A stretch of DNA of 64,000 nt from NCBI RefSeq assembly GCF_002288925.2, contig NW_022098049.1:5882846-5946845 (forward strand), read 5' to 3'. The notes beneath the pieces were generated by a model. The model searched no databases. It worked only from the letters and a program-made list of their open reading frames with translations, and was not told where the DNA came from. Each line of letters starts with the position of its first letter. Positions within the stretch are counted from its first letter, which is position 1. Made by a program: the position numbers and the translations under genes. The DNA comes from Delphinapterus leucas. Lineage: Eukaryota; Chordata; Mammalia; Artiodactyla; Monodontidae. Of the stretch, positions 23,480-34,600 are shown piece after piece.

Positions 23480-23905
23480 TCACATGGCGGTTTTCCAGCC
23501 CTCCAACTTCACCTGGCATCACCCCCATCTCTCTTGCTGGGCCACATTGGCCTCCTTTCTGTTTTGCGAATCAGCCCAGTGTATTGCAAGTCTCAGGGCC
23601 TTTGCGCTAGCTGTTCTCGCTGCTTTGAAAACTCTCCTTCTGGCCCATTACGAATCTCATTCTCGTTCTTGAGGTCTCCAGTTTCACGTCTGTTCCTCAA
23701 AGAACCTTGCCCTAAGTCTACTGCAAATGGTGGCCTTCATCACAGCACTTATCACAGTCTATAATTATTTTGTTTATTTCTTTGTTTATTACACATCTCC
23801 CACTTAATGTAATGTCCAAGGTGGCAGGACCCCTGCTTGCTCTTCACAGCTGTGTTCCTGATGCCTGGTGCGATATTTGTAGAAGGAATGGATGAATATA
23901 TCAAT
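23480..23905 (+). repeat. L2 LINE 3' end, plus strand
   Basis: 'gctgggccacattggcctcc', 'agggcctttgcgctagctgt', 'cttatcacagtctataatta', 'tgtccaaggtggcaggaccc' and 'gaaggaatggatgaatatat': the full L2 3' order. The two overlapping frames of up to 117 codons are shadows of it. Confidence 0.9.
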
Positions 23906-23989
23906 GAACAGCCTATAAAACTCAAATCCTTTCTAAGTCTATGAGCTCCTTGCTGTCAGGGTTTTTGTCTTAGGGTGATGACATATAAT

Positions 23990-24230
23990 GGAAAGACCAT
24001 AGGTTTTGTTCTATGATCAGACATAAATTTGCTGTGTGACCTTGGGCAAATTGTACCACCTCTCTGAGCCCAGGTTTCTCTTTTTTTGCCTAACGAAACT
24101 AATAACAGTACCTCTCACATGGGAATGTAAGTGACAGAATGATAATAAATGTAAAATTTCAGCATGTTGCCTGGCACATTGTAGGTGCTTAATAAATGCT
24201 GGATGAAATGAGTGAATGAGCCTGAGGAAG
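23990..24230 (+). repeat. MIR SINE, near full length
   Basis: 'gctgtgtgaccttgggcaaa', 'ctctgagcccaggtttctct' and 'gttgcctggcacattgtagg' plus 'tgcttaataaatgctggatg'. A clear MIR to its 3' end. Confidence 0.92.
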
Positions 24231-24334
24231 ACACAGAAGCCTTTGCTCCTTTCCCTGCCCTCACACGGTGCTCCTACCCCTATCTAGCCATAAAGGATCC
24301 AGGTGAGATTAGGTAGATGGATAAAGGATTGGAA

Positions 24335-24730
24335 CCTCACAGCAAACAAGCCAACATTGAGCACTTACTGTGTGCAGCTGCTGGGTTAGGGACACCATAG
24401 GACAAGTGGAGATGACTGTGGCATTTCAGCATGGCATTTAGCGTTTGAAGATATTGGTGGACGGAGACGTGTGGGTGAGAAACAGCATATGGTCAAAAGG
24501 CATGGTCACAGGATGAGAATAGTGGTTTGGGGAATATTGAGGAATCTAGGATGTGAGAAAACAGAGGGAAAGGCATAGCTGGAGAGTTGGTTGAGCTCAA
24601 ATGCACGAGGATTCTGATTGCCGAGCTGAGGAAATTGGACTTGATTCTGTAGGTAATGGTGAGTCAATAAAGGCTCTTGAAGAGAGAAGAGAAATGACCC
24701 GGCTAGCAATAGGAAGGATGAACTGAGAAG
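24335..24730 (-). repeat. L2, minus strand, decayed
   Basis: 'attgagcacttactgtgtgc' begins an antisense L2; later 'gaaattggacttgattctgt' and 'gagagaagagaaatgacccg' match the antisense L2 text farther inside. The 81-aa minus frame is not a known gene. Confidence 0.6.
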
Positions 24731-24989
24731 AAAACCCTGAAATGGCCCCAAAGCAGGCAGTCCCTCTCAGTGGATTGGGTCAAACACCTTTGTCAATAAA
24801 CGAGGGTTATAACATCTTTCATTTCATTTTCAATCAGTGCAGGGACTCTCTAATAGTGGACCACTGGGAACTAGAATTGTTCTCTTCCCTGTGGGGAGAA
24901 ACATAGGAAGCTGAGGTTTTGATCCCTGTCCCAAATGTTCTTACTTCAGTAGAGGGGAGAAGAGTCATGCTTACCTATTAAGTCACATT

Positions 24990-25260
24990 TGTTCAATCAA
25001 CTCGCAGTTTTCGAGCTCCTGTCACAAGTCAGCACTGTGCTAATGGCAGGGGTGTAAGAATAAAGGCATGTCACCTGTTCTCAATGGGTTTCACAATCTA
25101 CTGGGAGAGGAACACAGTGACTGCAGTGGGTGGCTAAGAGCCACCAAGAATGGAACCAAAAGTGATACGAAAATTTAGGAAGAGAAAACGAGTCATAGGG
25201 GCTGAAGTAGTGGAGAAAGACTTCTCAGAGCCCATGGACTTCAACTTCAAACTCATTCAA
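24990..25260 (-). repeat. L2, minus strand
   Basis: 'gtcagcactgtgctaatggc', 'aggggtgtaagaataaaggc' and 'caatctactgggagaggaac' match the antisense L2 3' end. Confidence 0.7.
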
Positions 25261-25309
25261 GGGATTTTGAATGACTGCTTTGGGGAACAACACAGAAGAG
25301 TAGGAAGAC

Positions 25310-25491
25310 AGCATTGTATAGAGTAGGAGAATGAACATTTTGGAGTCTGACTACCTGGGTGGTATGGATTCTGAGTCCACTTCCTACCTGTGTAATAGTT
25401 AACTAGAGAAATCACTGTCTTTCCTAGTCTCCTCACCTGTAAAATGGGAAAATGGGGGAAACTCACTAGTACGACTGTGGAAAGCATAGAG
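25310..25491 (+). repeat. MIR SINE
   Basis: 'ttggagtctgactacctggg', 'tttcctagtctcctcacctg' and 'taaaatgggaaaatggggga' in MIR order; ends where the hAT element begins. Confidence 0.85.
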
Positions 25492-26200
25492 CAGGTGTCA
25501 GCAAACATTTTCTGTAAAGGATCAGATAGTAAATGCGTTAGGTTTTGCAGGCCATGTGGTCTCTGTTGTAGCTACTGAACTCTCCCACTGCAGTGTGTTA
25601 TGACCTGCATATTTGTGTCTCTCCAACATTCATATGTTGAGACCCTAAACGCCCGATGTGATGGTATTTGGAGGTGGGGCCTTTGGGAGGTAATTAGGTT
25701 TAGATGAGGTCATGAGTATGGGGCCCACATGATGGAATTAGTGCCCTTATAAGAAGACAAAGAATTACTCTCTCTCTGCTCTTCACCATGTAAGGACACA
25801 GTGAGAAGACAGCTGTATATGAATCAGGAAGAGGGTTCTCGCCAGACACTGAATCTGCCAGCACATTGATCTTGAACTTCCTGGTCTCCAGAACCTTGAG
25901 AAATAAATTTCTGTTAAGTCACTGGTCTACGGTATTTTGTTACAGCAGCCTGAACTAAGACAATGTGGAACACATTGTAGACAATAGATAAATGAATGGT
26001 TATGTCTGTATGCTAATACAATTTTATTTATGGACACCAAAATTAGATTTCACATAATTTTCACATGTCACAGAACATCATTATTATTTTGATTCCCACT
26101 CCCATCATTTAGAATGTAAAAATCATTCTTAGCTCTTGGCTGTACAAGTGGTGTGCTGGATTTGTTGATTTGGTCTACAAACTATAGCTGCTGGCCCCTG
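25492..26200 (+). mobile_element. hAT-type DNA transposon split by an LTR
   Basis: Left part 'caggtgtcagcaaacatttt', 'aggatcagatagtaaatgcg', 'gttgtagctactgaactctc' stops at about 25595; right part 'acattgtagacaatagataa', 'caattttatttatggacacc', 'cattcttagctcttggctgt' resumes at 25963 and ends 'ctgctggcccctg'. Same family as 17725-17948, but a longer version. The LTR lies between two collinear halves. Confidence 0.8.
25596..25962 (+). mobile_element. Solitary MaLR LTR (MLT1/MST type)
   Basis: About 367 bp with TG...CA ends: 'gatggtatttggaggtgggg', 'ctttgggaggtaattaggtt', 'agtgcccttataagaagaca', 'agaaataaatttctgttaag' and 'ggtattttgttacagcagcc'. Clearly an ERVL-MaLR LTR. No internal region, so a solo LTR left by recombination. 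The imperfect 5-bp flanks cagtg and atgtg fit a decayed TSD. Confidence 0.92.
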
Positions 26201-26660
26201 AGATATATTATAGAGCAAAGGGTTCTAAAGGTTAGCTGTTATTATTGTTAATCCCACTTATCATATAGGAAAATGGACTTTAGAGAATTCATAAAAGACC
26301 CTGGACAAGAAAGTCAGTCCTGTGGCTCTTCGTCAAGTGCTCCGCCCAGTGAAGGGGGAAGAAGGGCACGATTCAAGGTAACCGGCTCTGGGTTCCTTCC
26401 TCCCCTCGAATTTCTCTCCACTTATCATCTCTCTTTACATATTATTTTTAGAACTCTCAAAATGGCAGCCACAAGAAGGCAGAATATCCAAAACAGAAGA
26501 AAAAAGGAACTAAGATGAAGGGAAATACCTTTTTCAGTGAACACTAGTTATTTACTTTGAATTCGGCCATTAATCCTAGGATGGAAATGAACCAAAATTT
26601 ACCCAAAGACACATGAGTATGAAGAGTTAAAAGAAAAAAGTATGTTTTGGATTTTTTTAC

Positions 26661-26674
26661 TTTAAAATACATTT
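26661..26674. repeat. Target-site duplication, left copy
   Basis: tttaaaatacattt, identical to 26718-26731, brackets a 43-bp L1 tail fragment. Confidence 0.85.
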
Positions 26675-26717
26675 AAAAAATTTATTGGAGTATAGTTGAT
26701 TTACAATGTTGTGTTAG
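26675..26717 (-). mobile_element. 43-bp L1 micro-insertion, minus strand
   Basis: Between the two 14-bp repeats is only 'aaaaaatttattggagtata' followed by 'gttgatttacaatgttgtgt' and tag: the antisense 3' terminus of artiodactyl/cetacean L1, also seen at 33680-33720. An extreme 5' truncation. Confidence 0.85.
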
Positions 26718-26731
26718 TTTAAAATACATTT
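26718..26731. repeat. Target-site duplication, right copy
   Basis: Second, identical copy of tttaaaatacattt. Confidence 0.85.
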
Positions 26732-27119
26732 TTGAATTTAATGGTCTGTGATTTGCTCCCCTCTCTTAGCTCAGCCAGCTTCCGTAGTACCTTTGTCCTC
26801 CTCATCTTCTGGGGAACAATGGATGTTGCAAATAAAAGTAGGTGTAAATCACTGTGCAAATAAAATGAATAAATATGATGTGCCTGGAAACAGAGCTTAA
26901 TTTGAAGTGGCCTTCTTCCCTTAGCCTGGGGAAATGCATATCCTACATTTGTGTGTTGCCTTGGTTTTTTGAAGGCTTCCGTGTACAGTTAGCTCATTTG
27001 TTTTTTGCGAGTCTTTTTAATTGTAAAAAAGGTGTTTGCATGCTCTCCAAATGTACCATTTCTTCTTCTTCCACCCCAGGGTAAATCAAAATAAATTGTA
27101 TTGTCAATGAATCACAATG

Positions 27120-27390
27120 AACTTTCCCTTAGCTGGTTGCCCTGCCCCTTCCTAGTCTTTAATCAAACCACATTCAGGGTCATCTTTCAGAAGCACACAT
27201 GCTTAACATCCTTGTGTAGCTCTCCATCTGAAGATTTCTCTACCTTTCCAGTTACATCTCCTTTTCCACTGTGGACTCGGCACTCAAGTCACTCCACAGT
27301 TTACAGGAGTCAATGCTTCCTCACATCTTTATGCCTTCTTTCACACTGTTTCCTTGGAATTGAATGCTTTCCATCCAAGAATCAGCCTAC
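27120..27390 (+). repeat. L2-like fragment, plus strand
   Basis: 'tgccctgccccttcctagtc', 'cctttccagttacatctcct' and 'cacactgtttccttggaatt' resemble the L2 3' zone that precedes its terminus. Decayed. Confidence 0.5.
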
Positions 27391-27544
27391 CTTGAGTGCA
27401 GACCAGAGAGGACAAAGGATGCAATCTGAGGAAGTTCTATAGCCACCAAGTCTCTCAGTTTTCCCTCACTCCTTTCAAACCCCAGTTTCGTCTATTATTT
27501 TGAAGAATGAGAAATCCAAGAGTGGGAGTACCAATCCACGTTAC

Positions 27545-27970
27545 AGTCTCAGATGTATGGAGCATCTGCTATGTACTGGGTGCTGGGAATATACAGCAAT
27601 GAATCATCCTTCAGTGAGCCTGCAGGTAGCAGGGAAGATAAGGCCAGTCCATGAATTCCCAGAACACCAGGCAGGAAGTTATAAGAAGAAGATGTATAAA
27701 TAGAGGGTTCCATATAAAGCTCAGAGGAGGGAAAGGCTATATTAAGCTGGAGCAATCAGAAAAGACATGTTGGAGCATTTGCTATGTGATTTGGACCTTG
27801 GAAACGAGAAAGATTTGAATAAGTGAAGATGGTTTGGAAAGTGGAAGAGTGTTGATGCCAGAAGTTCATTCCACGCAAAGCCAAGGAGGTGGAAGAGAGC
27901 TGGGCTTTCAGAGAGAACAAAGAGACTCAGCTTCTGAAGAGCGAGAGCAGCTGAAGAAATAAGAGGAAAG
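27545..27970 (-). repeat. L2, minus strand
   Basis: 'ggagcatctgctatgtactg', 'ggtgctgggaatatacagca', 'gatttggaccttggaaacga' and 'agaagttcattccacgcaaa' follow antisense L2 order. Confidence 0.7.
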
Positions 27971-27989
27971 ATGGATCAGGACCAGGTAG

Positions 27990-28610
27990 CGGAGGAAGCA
28001 AAGGTGTTAGCTGATAACTCACCCGCAGATCCCCAGACAACAAGCCAGCTGCACACTCAGAAAGTTTTCCTTCTGATTCAAGCTGGCAAAAGAGGTTGCC
28101 TGGCAGGGGTACCCCAGAACTTCATCAGAATGCTGCTTGTCTACTTTTAGACAATCAGTACAGTGGTGCCAATACTTTAGAGCTGTATTAAAATGCTTTT
28201 GTTAACTTTGGACTTGTATTGAGTTTATTAGAAACGTGCACCCTGAAATGAGAGTTAGGGACCACTTGCTGATAAGACCCCAATGCTGAACAGAAAAAGC
28301 CAGAGTAAATGTCAAGTTATTCTGTGTGTACATGTGTTCACCTCTTGCAGAGAAATCATAGAGCTTTGCTAATGTCATGCTCCCAGATGGCTTTTTAAAC
28401 GTGGGAATTACAGATACATGAGCAGTAAAAGAAAACTGTACATGAGAATGAAGATAATCAAAGAATTACCTTTATTTGGACATTTTCTATGTAAGACGGT
28501 ATTATGTTGGCCAGAGATGGACCTTGACTCCCGGGCTGATCAGACTCTAATTAGATCCTGAGTCCCACCACCTATCACAGCTTTTCTCAAATGGTAAATG
28601 GATTACTTCT
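27990..28610. promoter_or_regulatory. Repeat-free stretch, candidate conserved element
   Basis: No repeat signature for about 600 bp, between two L2 copies. AT-rich words such as ctaattag (28547-28554) occur. That is all the sequence shows; a regulatory role is only a hypothesis. Confidence 0.2.
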
Positions 28611-28614
28611 TAAT

Positions 28615-28880
28615 TCTTGTCAACAAACATTTTCTGGTCCCCAACTAGGCATCAAGAACTGTGCTATACGCTAAAGTAGGTGGAGGAATGAAATGAAATT
28701 AAAATCGTCTTACTTCTTGACGTCCTTGCTGTCTATTGGGGTAGACACAGATCCACAGACCTTTTGAAAGCAATGTATTAAAGGATCAGATGGCAGTAAG
28801 CACAGGTGCCGTGGGAGCCCTGAGGAGGAACATCTCCTTAGTCTGGACTAAAGATTTTGAGGAGGGCCAGGGGGAGGGTT
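28615..28880 (-). repeat. L2, minus strand
   Basis: 'cttgtcaacaaacattttct', 'aggcatcaagaactgtgcta' and 'ccttgctgtctattggggta' match a decayed antisense L2. Confidence 0.6.
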
Positions 28881-29274
28881 GACTGAAGAAACTGACACAT
28901 CGGTACAATTAGAATCTTCTCTCCTGTTGGTCCAGCTTTAAAATCACAGCATCTCAAAGCTGGCTATCCTCGAAGTTAGAGCACCTATCAAATTTAATTG
29001 TCATCCCTTGCTTCACTGTCTGAGCTATGGTAAACTTCAAAGGACTTCGACTGTTTCTATTTTGTGCATGATGTGTCTCCACCACATAACAGTATCTGAT
29101 GCCTAATAGGTTCTTGTAAATATGGGTTGTGTGTTAAGGAAGAAAATATTAGCCTAGGAATTTTCACCCTCACTCTCCAAGCGCTAAGGGGAATTCTGCT
29201 GTAATATTTAATGCATTCCTAATTCTGAGCCAAGTCTGGAAGGAAATGACAAAAGAAGGAAAAGCAAGTTAGAA

Positions 29275-29440
29275 TGTTGGACCAAAAGGAACTTGGAAAT
29301 CAGCTGATTCTATGCCTCATTTCTACAGATAGAAAATGGAAATTCAGAGAAGTTATATTGTAACTGTTAGTGCAATGTCACCCATGTAATTAGCAGCAGA
29401 GCGGGTCTAAACACAAGGTATCCTGATTGCAGTACTCCTT
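29275..29440 (-). repeat. Antisense MIR-like ancient repeat
   Basis: 'ctcatttctacagatagaaa', 'atggaaattcagagaagtta' and 'cagcagagcgggtctaaaca' follow antisense MIR order with many changes. Confidence 0.55.
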
Positions 29441-29444
29441 TCCT

Positions 29445-30180
29445 GTGAGGCATACGTATTATTTTTCTATCAGTTACAGATATGTAGGGAGGGAAGTGCA
29501 AAGGATTCTGGAAAGGGCTTATTTCTTTTGCCACCGTATAGAATAGTCTGGATCCTAAAGGAGCTTCACGTTGCAAGGAAGGCTTTGTTTAACAGAACAT
29601 TTTGTGTGATAGGTTTATCCTCTACAAAACCCCCACATTTTAAAGGATGTGTTCTCCCATGCTAAGTAGTTGCTTCTGGCAGGAGCGTCTTCTACTTTAT
29701 AAAAAAAAGACCCCTTCTCTTGCTTTCATCTGATGTCTCAGTAAGGCCCCAGAGGGAAATGTTGGGAACAAATGCTTGTTCGAGCTGTAATATTCCCTTG
29801 AAAAGTGAAGCTTGAAATCCTTTAGGGAGCCCAGTGTTCTTTCAAAATTGATTTTGACATTGTAGAACTACATCCTAACTAACTTCCGTGCCAAAGTATG
29901 TTGTGACTGGTGTTTGGATAGTTGAAAGACTATTTAAAAAATAAGTTTTCATATCAAGAGCAGAAGAACCAATGGTTTGTATGCTGTGACCTGGGGATTA
30001 TCCTTAAAAAGCGTTTTCTAAAGTGGTTATAGGAAGAAATGATGAGAGTAAAAGATTACTTGGCAGGTATGAGATACTGTCCTAATAGAAAAGATTAAAT
30101 GAACCCCCCACCCCCGCCAAAGAAAAGCACCAGGGAAAAACAAAATAAGAAAACTTGTTATTGTATTATCAACAATAAAA
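29445..30180. other. Repeat-free stretch
   Basis: No recognised repeat or coding frame in about 730 bp; candidate for a conservation check. Confidence 0.35.
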
Positions 30181-30189
30181 ATCCATGAT

Positions 30190-30422
30190 TTCTAACATTT
30201 ATTAAGCACTCGCCATATGCCGGGCACTGCTGTAAGCCCTTATAGGAATTAATGCCTCTAATCTTCCCAACAACCCCATGAGGAGGGTGCAGTTGATATC
30301 CTCATTTTAAAAAGAGTGAAATGAGGCACAGAAAACTACTGTAACTTGCTGGAGGTTACAGTCTAGGAAGCAGTGGAGTTCACGTTCAAACATAGGGAGT
30401 CGGGCTCCAGAGTCCATGTATT
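30190..30422 (-). repeat. MIR SINE, minus strand, near full length
   Basis: 'taagcactcgccatatgccg', 'cttcccaacaaccccatgag', 'ctcattttaaaaagagtgaa', 'aatgaggcacagaaaactac' and 'gggctccagagtccatgta': whole antisense MIR. Confidence 0.92.
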
Positions 30423-30474
30423 TTTTATTTTTTAAGTTAAAAATTTAAATACCAAACTAACATGTGTCCTGTGG

Positions 30475-30645
30475 GCACACCTCATGATCCCAAATTCCAC
30501 TTAACATGAATGGACAGGTACGCATACAAATATTTACGTACAAGGATGTTCAGCAAACCATTACTTCCAATAATGGAAATTGGAAACAATCCAAATACTG
30601 AACAATTAGGGGTGTATTAAGTGCTCAGTTGAAAAAATGGAAAAA
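30475..30645 (+). repeat. Old L1 3' region, plus strand
   Basis: 'aggatgttcagcaaaccatt' and 'ggaaattggaaacaatccaa' are the sense form of the 'cattgcagcattatttataa ... ggaaacaacc' region of old L1. Confidence 0.6.
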
Positions 30646-30689
30646 AGAAAGCAAAACACAGAGAAGAAAATGAAATCCCTCATAATCCC

Positions 30690-30975
30690 TATACTCTGAA
30701 ATAACCAGGAAGAAATTGCTGAGCTTGTCTTTCCAGCTTTCTTCTATATTTTGTTTCTGATACAAAATTGGGATCATACTGGATATATTGCTCTATGATT
30801 TGACTTTTCTATGCAGATAGCATTATAAATCCTTTTCAAGCCACTAGTTATTCTTCTACCACTATTTTAATGGCTTCAAGGTGTTCCTTTATTTGTACAT
30901 ATCATGATTTATTTAAACGTTTTATTGTTGGATCTGTGCTCTTTTAACCATTATTCTATGATGCCTTAATGGATG
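30690..30975 (-). repeat. Old L1 3' region, minus strand
   Basis: 'ccagctttcttctatatttt', 'ctttataaatccttttcaag'-like text and 'cttcaaggtgttcctttatt' resemble antisense L1M 3' UTR. Orientation opposite to the preceding fragment. Confidence 0.5.
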
Positions 30976-31169
30976 GTAACCCACTGATCTCTAAAAGTAG
31001 CACAGGCTCTCTAACTTGGAGCTCAAGACATTGAATGATTTGCCCTAACTATTCTAATTTAATCTTCCTGTCTTTTATAATTCACTGACCCTGAATTATA
31101 GAATCATTTGTTCTAGAAGTGTAACTGGGCATCTCTTACAGCACTCGTGCAATTCCTCTTATGGCATGA

Positions 31170-31325
31170 GCAGGTCTACCTAATGATCTAGCTATATTCT
31201 ACTAGGCTGAAAACTTATTGCAAGCAGAATGTCTGCCTGAATCAACTTCCTAAACACATATGAGAGAATTGTGTCATACACTTAATAGATGCTCAGTAAG
31301 TGTTTATGGAATAAATGAAGGTCAT
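31170..31325 (+). repeat. L2 3' end
   Basis: 'acttaatagatgctcagtaa' and 'gtgtttatggaataaatgaa' form the L2 terminus. Confidence 0.65.
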
Positions 31326-31329
31326 ACAT

Positions 31330-31440
31330 ATTATTTTTAACAGTGTAAAAATTTCAAATATCTAATGATGGGGGCAAGTTGAATAAACTATGACATGTTG
31401 GTATAAAAAATTTTGAACAATAATTAAAAGGAGAAACACA
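31330..31440 (+). repeat. Old L1 fragment, plus strand
   Basis: 'ggcaagttgaataaactatg' and 'acatgttggtataaaaaatt' resemble the sense 'taaataaattatggtacatcc' of old L1. Confidence 0.45.
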
Positions 31441-31559
31441 ACAAAAGAGAAAAGGTCTGAAACAAAGCAGAAATAGAGTTAAATTCTTAAAACCAGATCC
31501 CTTCATACCTCTTCCAAACTTCTGTTCACTATTCCTCCACTTAGTCTGACTTCTTTGAA

Positions 31560-31705
31560 TGGTTCACTGCTCACAAGCCTACAATTCTCAGCCTCCTTCT
31601 TATCTGAGAGCTTCTGTAGCTCTTTGTATCACAGTACATATCAGAGAAGCCAGAGCACAGCTGGGGTTTAAGGAATGGTTGTTGAATGAATGATCAATGG
31701 AGAAA
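31560..31705 (+). repeat. L2 3' end
   Basis: 'gtagctctttgtatcacagt' and 'aatggttgttgaatgaatga' match a decayed L2 terminus. Confidence 0.55.
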
Positions 31706-32214
31706 TATGGGTAGACAGCAAGACTTCGGGCCCTGGTCTTGATGCTGGCATCATTATTCTCCTATCTTAGCAGATTTTCTTAAACTGTTCTCCCTGAATC
31801 CCCAGGAATCCACACACACACAAATTGTGGCGATTATAATAGAAAAAATATATTTAAACTTATTAGTAATGCACAGGCTCAGCAAAATGTCAAGTTTTTC
31901 TAATTTTGCTGGAATGAAATCAATTTAGTGTAGCAACACAGCCTCATGCTAATTAGAAGCCTTAACTGGCATCTTCAATTAAGAAAACTGTGAACCATCA
32001 AAATCACTTAAAAATAGTATTTTAAAAAATGGGTACATGATCTTTTAAAAACTTAAAGCCTGTTGGGATAAAAATAATTAGTATAAAAAACTGAAAACTG
32101 TTTTTAAAAATTGGGATTCAGTTTTGAAATCTGTAAAATGGAGATTGATTGATCTCCTAGGTAAATCTCAGATATTTATATCCTAGGTACAGATTAAAAT
32201 TACCTCAGTTCCTA

Positions 32215-32335
32215 TCTTTGTCCATTGTTATACCATCAGAAGGCCAAGGTCCTGTCTCTTTGTCTATTCCCAATTCCTATATCAGAGGTTGGGCTATGTT
32301 AGTTGCTAAACAAATACTTGTTGACTAGATAACTG
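32215..32335 (+). repeat. L2 3' end
   Basis: 'cctgtctctttgtctattcc' then 'aacaaatacttgttgactag' fits the L2 3' terminus. Confidence 0.6.
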
Positions 32336-32747
32336 AACAAGCTTTGAACACTTTCTGAAAAGGAAGAAAAGGAATTATATCCCAGGATATAAGTGAACCA
32401 TTTAGGGAATAATGATGAGTTAGACCATATTGACTTTTAGAAATGCGAACTGTGAGGCCACTTGGAAACAGACAATTGGCAAGTTGAATAACTGCATTGC
32501 TGGTGGGAAGGGAATTAGGTAGGAACTCAATGAACCAAGCATCTCTTTGGGAATGGTCACAGACAGTGGGAACAAATAGGTAGCAATCCTTAGAAAGAAG
32601 AAAAAGAAACACAGACAGTTATTGCCTACCGAATTTATCCATACTTGCTGCCCACAAGTCTCTTTCTTTAGTTCATGAATGAAGAACTAAAAGGAACATG
32701 ACCCATGAAGACTGAAGCAAGGACTCAAAAGATAGCGTTTGTAATGT

Positions 32748-32780
32748 AAGGATGAGGATGATGAGGAGGACGACAATGAT
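32748..32780 (+). repeat. Imperfect GAT/GAG triplet repeat
   Basis: Short run of gatgag-type triplets, with later gacgac and gatg variants. Confidence 0.6.
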
Positions 32781-32944
32781 GCTTATCAACATTTTATGAT
32801 CATTTGCTGCGTACAAGACACCTTGCGTAACGGAGTAGGGCCTAAGGGAAGGAGAGAAGATGATAGATTAAGGAGATTAAATAAAATTATTAAGTAAAGG
32901 ACCTTAATCTAAGAGGACTCAATCAACTCTAAGTCTTCTTTTCA

Positions 32945-33180
32945 CCCATTAGGGTCAAACAGACGTATATTTGAATACAAGTGTGCCAATTACTCACCAT
33001 GTGAAGCTTGGTGAGGTGCTTAACCTCTCTGAACCTCAAATTGATTACCTGTAAAAAGGGAAAAGGAACACTTAGTTTACAACACTACTGTGAGGATTTA
33101 ATGAAATATTATATATGGAAGTAATTGGTTAACTGCTACGCAAATATGAGATTTCAACGATTAGCTATTCCTATTACTCA
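32945..33180 (+). repeat. MIR SINE, near full length
   Basis: 'tgcttaacctctctgaacct', 'ctactgtgaggatttaatga' and 'atggaagtaattggttaact' follow MIR order, with substitutions. Confidence 0.85.
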
Positions 33181-33652
33181 ACACTTAGATAAGATGTACA
33201 CAAACATGAATAGTAAGCAGTGGGTGATTGTGTAGGAGTGGGAAGGAGAGCCATGTGGTGAAAGCTGAGTGGTTGAAATGAGGCGAGAGAACTAATGGGA
33301 ACCATATCACATTGGGTCTGCAGACCCATTGTCTACAAAACACTTTGACTTTTATTTGAGTGAAACGGAGAGCCGGTGCCATATTTTGAGCAGGGCATGA
33401 AAGGCATAAAATAATGTGTGTCTTAAGAGGATCACTTTGGCTGCTGTGCTTGGAATAGACCGTAGGGGGTTAAGGCAGGAGGGGAAAAGTCAGGAGGTTA
33501 TTACAGTAACGCAGCTGAAAGATAATGGTGGCTTGGACCAGAGTGGTAGTGGTGGGTTGGTGAGAAATGGCTGAATTTTAATATTTTCTGACGATAGAGC
33601 CAAGAGTATTTCCTGACAAATGTGGGGTATGAGAGACAGCACAGATAATTCC

Positions 33653-33665
33653 TATTCCTGGATTT
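33653..33665. repeat. Target-site duplication, left copy
   Basis: tattcctggattt here pairs with tattcctagattt at 34588-34600: 12 of 13 bases identical. Confidence 0.85.
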
Positions 33666-34587
33666 TATTTTATTTATTTAAAAAATTTTTTATTGGAGTA
33701 TACTTGATTTACAATGTTGTCTTAGTTTCAGGTGTACAGCAAAGTGAATCAGTTATACATGTACATATATCCACTCTTTTTAAGATTCTTTTCCCGTATA
33801 GGTCATTATGGAGTATTGAGAAGGGTTCCCTGTGCTATACAGTAGGTCCTTATCAGTTATCTAATCTTTATATAGTAGTGTCTATGTGTCAATCCCAATC
33901 TCCCAATTTATCCCTCCCCCGCACTGTCCCTCCTGGTAACCACAAGTTTGTTTTCTACATCTGTGACTCTATTTCTGTTTTGCGAATAAGTCCATCTGTA
34001 CCATTTTTTTCCCTTTTTTTCAAGATTTCACATATAAGCGATATCATATGATTTTTGTCTTTCTCTGTCTGACTTACTTCACTCAGTATGACAATCTCTA
34101 GGTCTATCCATGTTGCTGCGAATGGTATTATTTCATTCTTTTTTATGGCTGAGTAATATTCCATTGTGCATACGTACCACATCCTCTTTATCCGTTTCTC
34201 TGTCAATGGACATTTAGGTTGCTTCCATGCCCTAGCTATTGTAAATAGTGCTGCAATGAACATTGGGGTGCATGTGGTTTTTGAATTATGGTATTCTCCA
34301 GATATATGCCCAGGAGTGGGGTTGCTAGTTCATATGGTAGCTCTATTTTTAGTTTTTTTAAGGAACCTCCATACTGTTCTCCATAGTGGCTGTATCAATT
34401 TACATTCCGACTGACAGCGTAGGAGGGTTTTCTCCGTACCTTCTCCAGCATTTATTGTTTGTAGATTTTTTGATGATGGCCATTCTGACTGGTGTGAGGT
34501 GATACCTCATTGTATTTTTGATTTGCATTTCTCTAATAATTAGTGATGTTGAGCATCTTTTCATGTGCTTTTTGGCCATCTGTATTT
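33666..34587 (-). mobile_element. 5'-truncated L1, minus strand
   Basis: About 920 bp, antisense. Left end is the L1 3' terminus ('ttattggagtatacttgatt'). Minus frames at 33955-34263 and 34400-34732 carry the C-terminal part of ORF2 with recognisable words [12 protein letters not shown] and [17 protein letters not shown]. These are broken and cannot make an active reverse transcriptase. Inserted in an L2, with TSD. Confidence 0.93.
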
Positions 34588-34600
34588 TATTCCTAGATTT
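34588..34600. repeat. Target-site duplication, right copy
   Basis: tattcctagattt, one base different from the left copy. Confidence 0.85.

Noticed and set aside
23409..23764. Overlapping frames of 87 and 117 codons
   Set aside because: They lie largely on an L2 3' end with clear L2 words; no independent coding signal.
26273..26367. Possible exon-like frame ending before a gtaacc donor-like word, with a tttttag/aactctc acceptor-like site downstream
   Set aside because: No recognised protein, no conservation data, and such words are common by chance.
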